From Herbiconiux sp. L3-i23 (GTDB lineage Bacteria > Actinomycetota > Actinomycetes > Actinomycetales > Microbacteriaceae): a stretch of DNA of 64,000 nucleotides. The stretch covers positions 2,790,001 to 2,854,000 of the forward strand of contig NZ_AP025737.1 in NCBI RefSeq assembly GCF_023734115.1, in the 5' to 3' direction. The notes beneath the pieces are model-generated. The model was not told the origin of the DNA. It made no database searches and saw nothing but the letters and a program-made list of their open reading frames with translations. Each line of letters begins with the position of its first letter. The stretch's first letter is position 1. This document shows positions 8,866 to 16,627 of this stretch, piece after piece. The position numbers and the translations under genes were made by a program.

Positions 8866-9551
8866 GCGCGCACCTCCGTCGCGTGGGCGACGAGCGTGTA
8901 CGTCAGCGTCGTGTTCTGGTGGTCGTTGGCGATCGCCGCCGTGGTCGCGCCGGTCATCTGCAGCGTCACGCTCTGGCCCGCGGTGAGGCGCACCGACTGG
9001 CCCGGGGCGATCCCGGTGCCGAGCACGCCGTCGACGAGCGGGGCCTGGGAGCAGCCGCAGACTCCCCGGAGGGTGACGAAGGCGCCGAGCCCGTCGACGT
9101 CGGTCACGACGGAGGCCGCGAAGCGGAGATCGATGGACCCATCGGTGATGTTGGTGACGGTGGCCCGCTCGAGGGCGGACTCCTCCCCGCCGATGAGCGC
9201 ATCCCCCGTGTCCTGCGTGACGACGTAGTCGATGAGGTCGCAGGACGAGCTCTCCGAGCTCGCCGCCCGAGCCGGCGACGCGACGACGAGCGCAGCGATC
9301 CCGGCGGCGGCCAGTGCGCCGACGATGAGGGCGGGGATCATGAGCCGACGCGGCGTCGACGGGCGCTCGTCCTCGCTCGAGCGTCGACGGGCGGCGATCA
9401 CGAGAGCGATGCCCGTCGCGACGATGACGAGCGCGATGGCGGCGGGCAGGATCAGGTCGATGCCGGTCAGCGCGGTCGCGGTGTGCTGCTGCGCTCCGAG
9501 GAGGACGCAGGCGTCGGTCGCGGTGCTGGTGGTCGTAGTGGTGGTGGACAT
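8862..9551 (-). CDS. Two-span membrane protein with extracellular beta domain, unknown function (paralogue of 16628)
   Basis: 229 residues; start ATG at 9551 with a strong AAAGGAGGAG. Segment 1 (about 35-55) is preceded by TALTG and followed by ARRR, resembling a sortase-type sorting signal placed at the N terminus. Segment 2 (about 73-93) ends in SPARA like a signal peptide, followed by a ~130-residue domain with C-x(n)-CGC cysteines and a conserved APGQSVRL. The protein at 16628 has the same layout and shared positions (TNITDG / KNVTDM, DVDGL / DADGI, APGQSV). Both precede a TasA-like gene. Not assignable to a known family; may be an assembly or anchoring factor. Confidence 0.72.
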   Translation of the reverse strand: MSTTTTTTSTATDACVLLGAQQHTATALTGIDLILPAAIALVIVATGIALVIAARRRSSEDERPSTPRRLMIPALIVGALAAAGIAALVVASPARAASSESSSCDLIDYVVTQDTGDALIGGEESALERATVTNITDGSIDLRFAASVVTDVDGLGAFVTLRGVCGCSQAPLVDGVLGTGIAPGQSVRLTAGQSVTLQMTGATTAAIANDHQNTTLTYTLVAHATEVRA

Positions 9552-9663
9552 CGTGCTCCTCCTTTCCGGTGGTTGCGGATCGCGTGGTTGCTGAGGCGGT
9601 TATGGGCAGCACCGATCACCCCCGACGTCGGTCGACGTCGGCAGGAGAGGTGCGGGAAGCGGG

Positions 9664-10053
9664 TCAGGCCAGCTGGCTCACGATGAGCGAGGGGCCGTCC
9701 GCCGGGTATTCGGCGACGATGATCGAGCCGCCGGCCACGAAGAGCGCGGCGTCAGACTCGGGCACGACGGTCGCCGCAGCGAGCTCGCCGAGCATCGCGT
9801 GGACTCGGCGGAGCTCGGTCGGAGCGAGGCGGAGCAGGGAGTCGACGGCGGCGGCGCTGAAGGCGAGCCGTCCTCGACGGAACGGCACGACCTCGAACCC
9901 GCCGCGGCGGAGCGTGCGAACGAACCAGAGGCCCTCGTCGACGCGTGCGCCGGCGGTGGGCGCCGGCAGGACGGGACGTCCTCCGAGGACGGCGTCGAAG
10001 CGGCTGACGATGTCTCCCCCGAGACGGGTCTGAGCCGTGGCGATCGCGTTCAT
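9664..10053 (-). CDS. Small soluble protein of unknown function (129 aa)
   Basis: No signal peptide, no TM segment and no cysteine. ATG at 10053 is chosen because GGGGGAG lies 9 bases ahead; ATG at 10062 and TTG at 10071 sit on or before that site. The sequence has a basic middle (FRRGRLAFS) and a Leu-rich helix (LLRLAPTELRRVHAML). It is the first gene of the unit 10053 to 3754 and lies downstream of the operator at 10215. I do not recognise it; a cytoplasmic regulator or chaperone of the locus is only a guess. Confidence 0.65.
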   Translation of the reverse strand: MNAIATAQTRLGGDIVSRFDAVLGGRPVLPAPTAGARVDEGLWFVRTLRRGGFEVVPFRRGRLAFSAAAVDSLLRLAPTELRRVHAMLGELAAATVVPESDAALFVAGGSIIVAEYPADGPSLIVSQLA

Positions 10054-10204
10054 ACCGATCATCTCCCCCAAGATTTCGAAGGACCGAGAAGTATTTCTGC
10101 GAATGCTTTTCTTCGAGCTATTCGGTGTTCACCGCGTCGGTCCGTCCGATTTCTTCATCGGACATCTTCATAGTGGGGGGCGTGGAAAAAGCGCGCAAAC
10201 ACGG

Positions 10205-10261
10205 CAGCGCGGGAATGTTCGCTGTCCGCACATTGGGGGACATGCGCGCATTCCCGCGCTG
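10205..10261 (-). terminator. Long hairpin after the 14-blade RCC1 gene, operator in its loop
   Basis: Perfect 13-bp arms (CAGCGCGGGAATG / CATTCCCGCGCTG) with a 31-base loop, 24 bases past the stop at 10285. In the minus direction it is followed by CCGTGTTTGCGCGCTTTTTC, a partial T-run. The loop contains operator copy 3. Confidence 0.6.
10215..10233. promoter_or_regulatory. Putative operator, copy 3 of 5
   Basis: Reads ATGTTCG-CTGTC-CGCACAT, inside the loop of the 10205-10261 hairpin and 162 bases upstream of the start at 10053. Only the innermost arms pair (TTCG / CGCA allows one mismatch), as in the other copies. Confidence 0.55.
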
Positions 10262-10284
10262 GGAGGAGTACCGAAAGGGCGGCG

Positions 10285-13200
10285 TCAGCGCCGGAGTGTC
10301 GACGCCGCCGCTCCCACCCAGTTGGTGGCATTCGGAACGGTGTAGGTGACCTGATAGGTGTACGGGAGTCGAGGCGACAGGCTGCAGGTAGTACTCGTGA
10401 TCAGCGTGGCGCCGTTCAAGCACATGCGGCTGCCCGGCCCGGCGAGGTTGCTGCCGCCGTTGCTCGTCTTGACCAGAGTCGGCTGGAGCACGTCGGTGGT
10501 GTTGCCCTGGCCGGTCTGGTACTCGTCGCTGCGACCCCAGCAGTACAACCCGCCCTTGCTTCCGATGCCGCACACCTGACGCCACCCCATCGACAGGCTG
10601 GAGACGCCTTCTGAGAGCAGTCCGCCGCTCGCGATGGATGCGGGCGCGAAGGGCACATCGGCGCCTCCGGTCGTGTTGCGGCCGAGCCAGCCCTCGTCGT
10701 TGGTCCCCCAGCACTCGGTCGCCGTCGGTCCCCACGCGCAGGCCATTCGCGTGCCGACGGCGACGTTCGAGAAACGAGAAGTCGACGAGATCGGGGCGAT
10801 GAGGTAGCCCACGTCGTTCGCACCCTTCGTCCCCGTGCCGAGCTGTCCGAAGCGGTTCTCACCCCAGCAGTACACCTTGCCCAGGTTCGCGGTCGAGCCC
10901 GACACCGCGCAGGTGCTGTACCAGTCGGCGGCGATCGACAGGACGGGTTCGGTGCCGAGATAGTTCGAGGAGTCGGTGACGCGCACCGGCGTCGGGGTGT
11001 CCACCGAGGAGGTGGTCCCGAGGCGGTAGGACGCGGCCTGCCCCCAGCAGGCGATCCCGCCTCCGGCGCGGCCGACGCAGTAGTGGTCCGTTCCGGCCGC
11101 CAGCAGGAGCGGTCGGCCGTCGGTTCCCGAGATCTCGCTTCCGTTCACCTTGACCGGCTTCATGCTGTACGAGCCGGAGGCGAGCCCGACCTGCTTCTTC
11201 GAGTTGTCGCCCCAGCAGGCGGCGGTGCCGTCTGTGGCGAGCGCGCAGGTGGAGTCGTAGCCTGCGTCGATCGCCGTGATGGTCTTCCCGGCGAGCACGC
11301 CGTCGGCGTCCACCACCTTCACCGCCGAGGCGGAACGATCAACGACGGTGCCGTCCCCCACCTGACCGAGCACGTTGCCTCCGGCGCACCACACGCCGGC
11401 GGAAGCACCGGACGGCACCAACGCACAGACGTGGTCCTCACCGCCAACCAGCTGCGTGATGCCCTGCGGGAATCCGGCGATGGCTGTCGGCGTAGTCCGG
11501 GTAGGCATCCGCGAGGTCGACTCGTTCTTCGTGCCCCAGGTGTACACGGTGTCCCCGACGAGCGCGAAGGTGCGGTTGCCTCCACGTGCCGCAGCGACCA
11601 GCTTCGCGACCGCCGTGACAGCGTCCGGACTCAGCACCGGGTCGGTCGCGCCGTCGGCGGTGGTGACCGCGGCCACGGTGCCACTGTCGGTCGTCGAGGT
11701 GCTACCGCGCGCGAGCTGACCGGTGCCGTTCTCCCCCCAGCACGCCAGACCAGCCTTGCTGGTGACCACGCAGTTCGTTGCAGGTGCGGAGGCCGCGCCG
11801 ACGATGGTGTCCGACGCGAATGGCGCCGGAAGCGTCGACACGGTGTCGGGGAAGAAGAAGTATCTGTTGCCCGCCCCTGTGTCGGCTCGCTGGGCGTCGG
11901 ATGCGACACCCGCGCGTCCGAGCTGAGTGTCACCGTTGCGACCCCAGCAGACGTAGGTATTGGTCTTGAAGGCGCAGGCCGTGTCCGCGCCCACGCTCAG
12001 GGTCGTGGCACCGGTGAAGGTGGTGTTGAGCGATCTCGGATCGTCCCAGGTCGTCCCGGCGCCGTCGCCGAGCAGACCGAGCCCTCCACCACCCCAGCAG
12101 GCGATGTTGGTGGTTGGGGCCGTCTTGCCGTTGAGCACGCAGGTGACGCCGTGCGAGACCTTCACCTGCGTCGCGCCGGTGAGGACCCCGTTCGGGTCGG
12201 GGATGTCGACCGGCACACTGTGCGGTGTCGTGTCGTTGCTGTTGTAGGCGGTGCCGTGTTGACGCCAGTTGCTGCGTCCCCAGCACGCGACCGGCGCCGC
12301 GGGAGCCGCGTTCGTCCCGCTGGCCGCGCCCTTGACGGCGCAGACGCCCCACGGGCCGACGGACATCTGGATGGGCTTGTTGGTGGCGAACGCGTCGGCG
12401 ACGACGTTGTTCGCCTTGCCGACCCGCTTGGGCGAGTTCTTGTCGGCGGTGTCGCCGTCGAGGCCGAGCTGTCCGTAGTTGTTCTTGCCCCAGCAGCCGA
12501 TCGTGCCCTTGGACGTGAGGGCGCAGGAGAAGTCCTCCCCCGCTCCGATGGCGACGATCCGCTCGCTGTTGAACGCGTCGTAGCTGCTGACCTCGACCGC
12601 AGTCGTCTGCGCGGCTGAGGAGCCGTTCGCCCCGTTGCCGAGCTCCCCGTTGGTGTTGTCGCCGACGCAGAAGATGCGGCTCGTCACCGTGAGCGCGCAG
12701 CCGTGGTCGACACCGACGGCGACCTTGACGACCTGGTCGGGGATCCCGGTGACCAGCGCGGGGACGCCGATCGATTCGAGGCTGGAGGTGATTCGCCCCC
12801 AGTAGTAGGCCTGACCGCCCATCACCGCCATCATGGCGACACCCACGCGGGTCACGCCGTTGTGCGCGCCGGCCACGTCGGTGACCTCGCGCTGGCGGAA
12901 GCTCGCGCCGCCTGCGCTGTCGAGAAGCGTCCGATCGGGCGTCGTGCCGAGGTCGACGGAGTCACCGGTGGCCGAGAAGTCGCCGCTCAGCGACCGGCGC
13001 ACCGAGTACGTAGGCGTGGAGCTCACGCCGCTCTCGGTCCACCCCTGGAGGGTGGGTGCGTCCCAGCTGAGCGTCGAGGACGCTCCGGTCGGGCCACCGC
13101 TCTTCGTGGCCGCGAAGGTCGCCACAGCGGGGAGGCTGCTCGCCGAGCCGGTCTGTCCGGCGGTCGTACTCGACGCGGTGAAGTACGCACCCGTCGAGCC

Positions 13201-13359
13201 GACGGCGATCGTCGCGAGGGCGGCCGACGCCGCGACACCCGCCACCAGGAAGCGGCGGCGGCGCATGCGAGCACCGACGCGGGCGCGGCGTCCTGAGGAG
13301 GTGCCGAGAAGGGAGAGGATCGCTGCCGCGAGCGTCGTACGGGGTGAGGAGGAGTTCAT
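10285..13359 (-). CDS. Giant RCC1 protein with 14 blades (two seven-bladed propellers), SipW-type signal
   Basis: Exported protein of 1024 residues; start ATG at 13359. A basic stretch (RMRRRRF) and a hydrophobic core precede GSTGAYFTASS. FN3-like half strands follow (STLSWDA, TYSVRRSLSGDFS). I count 14 RCC1 units. Units 1 (VMGGQAYYWG) and 8 (FALVGDTVYTWG) lack cysteine; the other 12 have paired cysteines (CALTSKGTIGCWG, CALATDGTAACWG, CGIGSKGGLYCWG). This fits two consecutive seven-bladed propellers, each opening with a cysteine-free blade. Closing FN3 strands (YTYQVTYTVPN) end the chain. No TasA-like domain. It lies 40 bases after the second SipW gene. Likely an extracellular binding protein; ligand unknown. 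Confidence 0.85.
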   Translation of the reverse strand: MNSSSPRTTLAAAILSLLGTSSGRRARVGARMRRRRFLVAGVAASAALATIAVGSTGAYFTASSTTAGQTGSASSLPAVATFAATKSGGPTGASSTLSWDAPTLQGWTESGVSSTPTYSVRRSLSGDFSATGDSVDLGTTPDRTLLDSAGGASFRQREVTDVAGAHNGVTRVGVAMMAVMGGQAYYWGRITSSLESIGVPALVTGIPDQVVKVAVGVDHGCALTVTSRIFCVGDNTNGELGNGANGSSAAQTTAVEVSSYDAFNSERIVAIGAGEDFSCALTSKGTIGCWGKNNYGQLGLDGDTADKNSPKRVGKANNVVADAFATNKPIQMSVGPWGVCAVKGAASGTNAAPAAPVACWGRSNWRQHGTAYNSNDTTPHSVPVDIPDPNGVLTGATQVKVSHGVTCVLNGKTAPTTNIACWGGGGLGLLGDGAGTTWDDPRSLNTTFTGATTLSVGADTACAFKTNTYVCWGRNGDTQLGRAGVASDAQRADTGAGNRYFFFPDTVSTLPAPFASDTIVGAASAPATNCVVTSKAGLACWGENGTGQLARGSTSTTDSGTVAAVTTADGATDPVLSPDAVTAVAKLVAAARGGNRTFALVGDTVYTWGTKNESTSRMPTRTTPTAIAGFPQGITQLVGGEDHVCALVPSGASAGVWCAGGNVLGQVGDGTVVDRSASAVKVVDADGVLAGKTITAIDAGYDSTCALATDGTAACWGDNSKKQVGLASGSYSMKPVKVNGSEISGTDGRPLLLAAGTDHYCVGRAGGGIACWGQAASYRLGTTSSVDTPTPVRVTDSSNYLGTEPVLSIAADWYSTCAVSGSTANLGKVYCWGENRFGQLGTGTKGANDVGYLIAPISSTSRFSNVAVGTRMACAWGPTATECWGTNDEGWLGRNTTGGADVPFAPASIASGGLLSEGVSSLSMGWRQVCGIGSKGGLYCWGRSDEYQTGQGNTTDVLQPTLVKTSNGGSNLAGPGSRMCLNGATLITSTTCSLSPRLPYTYQVTYTVPNATNWVGAAASTLRR

Positions 13360-13399
13360 GATTTCCGCTGCGGTGAAGAGAGAGGGTGTCGGAAGGGGG

Positions 13400-14338
13400 T
13401 CATCTGGCCCTCCGTCGGCCGTGACGGGTCGCCTCGCGCTGCGAGCGTCGGGTCGGGAAGTCGCCGGTTGTCGCCGTCGGAGGGCCTGCGACTTCGGCGC
13501 TCTCCGCCGCGCGGCGTCCGCGCCGCGGCGCCGGTTCGACGACGACGCTCGGAGACGAGGCGGTCGCAGGAGAGGAGGGATCACGTTTCTCGGTGATATC
13601 GATCACGACGCGGAGCGCGGGGAACCCGTCGGTCTCGTGGGTCGTGACGGTGTAGCGCCCACCGAGTCGGCGCTCCGAGCCGAGCAGCACACGCGCTACC
13701 GCGCTCCGGAGCGAGTCGACGAGGTCGAGAAGTTCCGCTCGCTCCGACTCGGGGACGTTGCGCTGCTGGTCCTGGCGCCGGCTGGTCGCCGCGACCGTCG
13801 CAGTCGAGCGACGTCGACGGGGCCCGTCGCGTCGCGGAGTCTTCGCTTCGGTCGGGAGGTCGTTCGCCTGGGGGCGCCGGCGTCCCCGGACGGGCATGAA
13901 GATGAGTCCCACGATCATGACCAGAAGGCAGGCTCGCAGCGGCCAGCTCTGCAACTGCAGGGCGAAGGTCGCCCACGCTCCGCTCAGGTGGCCGTCGACG
14001 ACGCCGACGACGGTGTCGGGATCGACCGGTGCCGGATCCTCGGTCTCGTTGTTGTCGCCCTTGAGGATCAGCATGCCGTCGTCTTCGACCCCGACGATCC
14101 GGTGGGTGTAGCGGCTGTCCGTCGCGTCGAGCACCGTGACGACCGTGCCGGGGACGAAGTCGGCGGGACGCGGGTCGCGGATCGCGACCACGTCGCCGAG
14201 CAGGAACGTCGGCTCCATGGACTGCCCGTCGACTTCGACCACTGTTCGGCCGCTCAGCTCGACGACGACGGCCGGCACGGCGAGAACACCGATGAGCGCG
14301 ACGACGACGAACCAGCGCAGGATGTTGAGAGGACTCAT
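13400..14338 (-). CDS. sipW: SipW-type signal peptidase I with Arg-rich C-terminal tail (copy 2)
   Basis: 312 residues. TM1 about 8-27; catalytic Ser40 (VDGQSMEPT), His79 (RYTHRI) and Asp95 (KGDNN) at exactly the positions of copy 1. TM2 is about 130-150 (ACLLVMIVGLIFMPV). A ~160-residue basic tail contains a possible helix (LLDLVDSLRSAVARVLL) and a strand-like piece (ALRVVIDITEK). Starts 10 bases after the TasA-like gene at 14349 and precedes the 14-blade RCC1 gene. Expected substrates are those two products. Confidence 0.87.
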   Translation of the reverse strand: MSPLNILRWFVVVALIGVLAVPAVVVELSGRTVVEVDGQSMEPTFLLGDVVAIRDPRPADFVPGTVVTVLDATDSRYTHRIVGVEDDGMLILKGDNNETEDPAPVDPDTVVGVVDGHLSGAWATFALQLQSWPLRACLLVMIVGLIFMPVRGRRRPQANDLPTEAKTPRRDGPRRRRSTATVAATSRRQDQQRNVPESERAELLDLVDSLRSAVARVLLGSERRLGGRYTVTTHETDGFPALRVVIDITEKRDPSSPATASSPSVVVEPAPRRGRRAAESAEVAGPPTATTGDFPTRRSQREATRHGRRRAR

Positions 14339-14348
14339 GCGGCGCGTC

Positions 14349-15158
14349 CTAGTAGCTCGTGCCGGTCGGGGCGACGTTCTGGATGCCCTTCGCGCTGAGG
14401 GTGAAGTTCAGCGTGCCGCTCTGCAGCGCGTTGGGCGTATTGGTGTCGAGGAACAGCCGCAGCTTGAGCGTCTTGGTCTCATCGGCGGCGAGCGTGAATT
14501 CTCCGGTATTCGGCAACGCGCTCGAGTCGAGCGCACCGAGGGTCGCCCAGCGTCCGCCTGATGCGCCGTCGACCCAGAACTGGGCGCGAACGTTGGCGAG
14601 GAGCGCTGCGGGTGAACCGGTGGCGGTCGCGATCGAGATCACACCGCGAGTCGGAAGGGAGCCGCCGCGCACCTTGAACTCGATGATGCGGCCGGTGGTC
14701 GGCGCGGCCGCGATGGCGTCCGATGCGGAGAGGGGAACGAGGTTCGTGACCGAGAAGCTCGGGTTGGCCGTATTCGCCGTCGACAGCAGGTCGAATTTCA
14801 ACGTGCCGGGGGCGACGGTCGCCTGCGTCTCCTTGCTGGAGGTGAAGTACGCGTTCGTCGACAGCGCGACGACGCCCGAGCCTGTGGCGAGGAGCGCTGC
14901 GGTGAGAGCCATCGCGCGCACGGACCGGGACCAGCTCCGCCGGCGCTCCGGGACGACGACGGTGCTCGACCTCGGCTCGGCGTCTGCGCCGTCGACGTAG
15001 TGGTCGGCGAGGACTTCGTCGGTTGCGGCGGGCAGCTGGTCGAGTGTGACGAGGGGGGAACGCTCGCCGCGTCGCTCCGGCGCGGTCAGGCCGCGCCGAC
15101 CGTAGCGGGGGCCTCTGGCGCTTCTGGACGTCGTCGGGGGGAAGACCGTGGTGCTCAT
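14349..15158 (-). CDS. TasA-like secreted protein (269 aa)
   Basis: ATG at 15158 overlaps the stop of the preceding sipW (ATGA). About 80 hydrophilic residues precede the hydrophobic core (about 82-100) and STNAYFTSSKE, the SipW-type site. The mature domain has APGTLKFDL, then VRGGSLPTRGVIS in place of the usual VRNTGS, and ends NALQSGTLNFTLSAKGIQ, which matches the TasA-family C-terminal pattern. Similarity is weaker than for the 208-aa protein. Likely a fibre subunit or accessory protein. Confidence 0.78.
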   Translation of the reverse strand: MSTTVFPPTTSRSARGPRYGRRGLTAPERRGERSPLVTLDQLPAATDEVLADHYVDGADAEPRSSTVVVPERRRSWSRSVRAMALTAALLATGSGVVALSTNAYFTSSKETQATVAPGTLKFDLLSTANTANPSFSVTNLVPLSASDAIAAAPTTGRIIEFKVRGGSLPTRGVISIATATGSPAALLANVRAQFWVDGASGGRWATLGALDSSALPNTGEFTLAADETKTLKLRLFLDTNTPNALQSGTLNFTLSAKGIQNVAPTGTSY

Positions 15159-15787
15159 CGCGGGCTCAGCTCCGAAGTGGGGAAGAAGGGGGATGTCGTG
15201 GATGCCTCGTCGGCGGGTTCGCTTCCGATCTCGCCCTCGTCCGAACGCGTGGCGCTCCGGAGGGGCAGGAATGCGATGCCGAGGATGGTGACGAGGAGGG
15301 AGATCCGAAGCGGCCACTGCTGAAGCTGCACGAGGATCGTGCCGAACGGGATGCGGACGACGGTGTCCATCACGCCGACGAGTTGGGAGGGGGCGCGGAC
15401 CTCGGAGTCCACGCTGAAGTTGGCGTCGCCCTTGAGGACCATCCCGCCGTCGGCGTTGATCTGGGTGACGCGGTGGGTGAAGTAGCCACCGTCGTCCTCC
15501 TTGACGGTGACGACATCGCCGACACGGAGTTCCGACGAGTCGAGCGGGCGGATGATCACCACATCGCCTACCGCGAGTGTCGGCGTCATCGATCCCCCGG
15601 TCACCTCGACGATGGTTCGGCCGCCGAAGTGCACGAGCATCGCGGGGACCACGAGCAGCGCGCTCAGGGCGATGACGAGCGCCCAGCGGATGAGCGAGAG
15701 GGTGCGGATGATCGTGCCTTCCAGCGGAGAGAACGGGCGAGGGGGTCGGGGCTGAGCGGACGGGCCGCCCAGCCCCGACTGGGTCAC
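15155..15787 (-). CDS. sipW: SipW-type signal peptidase I, short form (copy 3)
   Basis: The shortest of the three, with almost no C-terminal tail. GTG at 15787 overlaps the upstream stop (GTGA) and gives 210 residues, but this extension is Pro-rich and spans a 10-bp inverted repeat. Counting instead from the ATC at 15709 (7 bases after GGAAGG), the catalytic residues fall at Ser40 (VTGGSMTPT), His79 (YFTHRV) and Asp95 (KGDAN), identical to copies 1 and 2, and IRW aligns too. An AUC start is therefore plausible; no ATG or TTG exists there. TM1 about 8-26, TM2 near the end. Likely matures the 252-aa and 269-aa products. Confidence 0.82.
   Translation of the reverse strand: MTQSGLGGPSAQPRPPRPFSPLEGTIIRTLSLIRWALVIALSALLVVPAMLVHFGGRTIVEVTGGSMTPTLAVGDVVIIRPLDSSELRVGDVVTVKEDDGGYFTHRVTQINADGGMVLKGDANFSVDSEVRAPSQLVGVMDTVVRIPFGTILVQLQQWPLRISLLVTILGIAFLPLRSATRSDEGEIGSEPADEASTTSPFFPTSELSPR
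15745..15779 (-). terminator. Hairpin between a TasA-like gene and sipW copy 3
   Basis: Perfect 10-bp arms (GTCGGGGCTG / CAGCCCCGAC) with a 15-base loop, 5 bases past the stop at 15784. No T-tract. It takes the same position (TasA-like gene, hairpin, sipW) as the hairpin at 7236. Confidence 0.55.
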
Positions 15788-16542
15788 TGGACCTGGGTCG
15801 CGGTGATCTTGAGCTTGAACTTGACCTGCATCTTCTGCAGCGCGTTCTGGTAGTCGGTCGTCCACTTCGCGGTGTTCGCCGAGAGGGTGGCCTGGTCGAC
15901 CCAGACGCGCACGCCGATGGAGCGCTTGTCCGCGTCGGCCGCCGTGCCGCTCTTCTCGAGGTTGGCGCTCGACGCGAGGATCTCCGGCGTCGAGGTGAGC
16001 GTGGTCAACGTTTTGCCGTTGGCGGCCGTGTAGGTGACGGTCGGGTTCGCGGCGTACGCCAGGTCGACGACGTTCACCTTGATGGCGTCCTTGGCGTCGG
16101 CGAGGGTGACCTCGCCGGTGTTCGGGGTCGTGGTGGTGCTCAGCGTCGTAGTGCCGGCCGAGTTCAGCACCTGGATGTCGGTGACCTCGATCTTCCAGCT
16201 GAACTTCGACGTTCCGGCGTTCTCGATGAAGAACGAGCGGGTCGGGGCGGTGGCGAATTCGGCGGGCGTCGCCGCGGTCAGCGGGGCGAGGTCGGTGAGG
16301 GCGATCGGGGCGAGCGCCGACTGGGTGGCGCCGTCCTTGACGTTCAGCGTCACCGAGCGGGTCGTCACGGTGACGTCCGTCTGCTTGGTGTCGGTGAAGT
16401 ACGCGCTCGACGTGACGACGACGCCCGCGATACCCGCTGAGGCGACGAGGCCGGCCAGCGCGAACGCGGTGACCTTCTTACGCCGGTTCTTCGGCGGCGT
16501 GTCAGTGCCGCGCATCCGGCTGCCGTGGACCTGTGCGGTCAT
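15784..16542 (-). CDS. TasA-like secreted protein (252 aa)
   Basis: ATG at 16542. Basic lead (KNRRKK), hydrophobic core about 25-43, then TSSAYFTDTKQ. The mature part has FIENAGTSKFSWKIEV in the place of the family's NTGS strand and ends MQVKFKLKITATQ, matching the TasA C-terminal pattern. It is Thr-rich. It lies between the 214-aa membrane protein and the third sipW. Likely an extracellular fibre subunit; role inferred from family. Confidence 0.78.
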   Translation of the reverse strand: MTAQVHGSRMRGTDTPPKNRRKKVTAFALAGLVASAGIAGVVVTSSAYFTDTKQTDVTVTTRSVTLNVKDGATQSALAPIALTDLAPLTAATPAEFATAPTRSFFIENAGTSKFSWKIEVTDIQVLNSAGTTTLSTTTTPNTGEVTLADAKDAIKVNVVDLAYAANPTVTYTAANGKTLTTLTSTPEILASSANLEKSGTAADADKRSIGVRVWVDQATLSANTAKWTTDYQNALQKMQVKFKLKITATQVQ

Positions 16543-16568
16543 GTGATTTCACTTTCTTTCTCTTGGTG

Positions 16569-16582
16569 AGGTCGGCCGACCT
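16569..16582. promoter_or_regulatory. 14-bp perfect palindrome upstream of the 252-aa TasA-like gene
   Basis: AGGTCGGCCGACCT in the 85-base gap between the 214-aa and 252-aa genes. It could be a protein-binding site or an RNA stem; nothing else supports a choice. Confidence 0.3.
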
Positions 16583-16627
16583 TGTGGCGGCCCAATGCGC
16601 GGGCGAACCCGGCCGTGTGAGGGATGG

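Noticed and set aside
8866-9612. Upstream extension of the 271-aa TasA-like protein
   Set aside because: It reads the 229-aa membrane protein in the wrong frame; the ATGA overlap at 8865 is the natural start.
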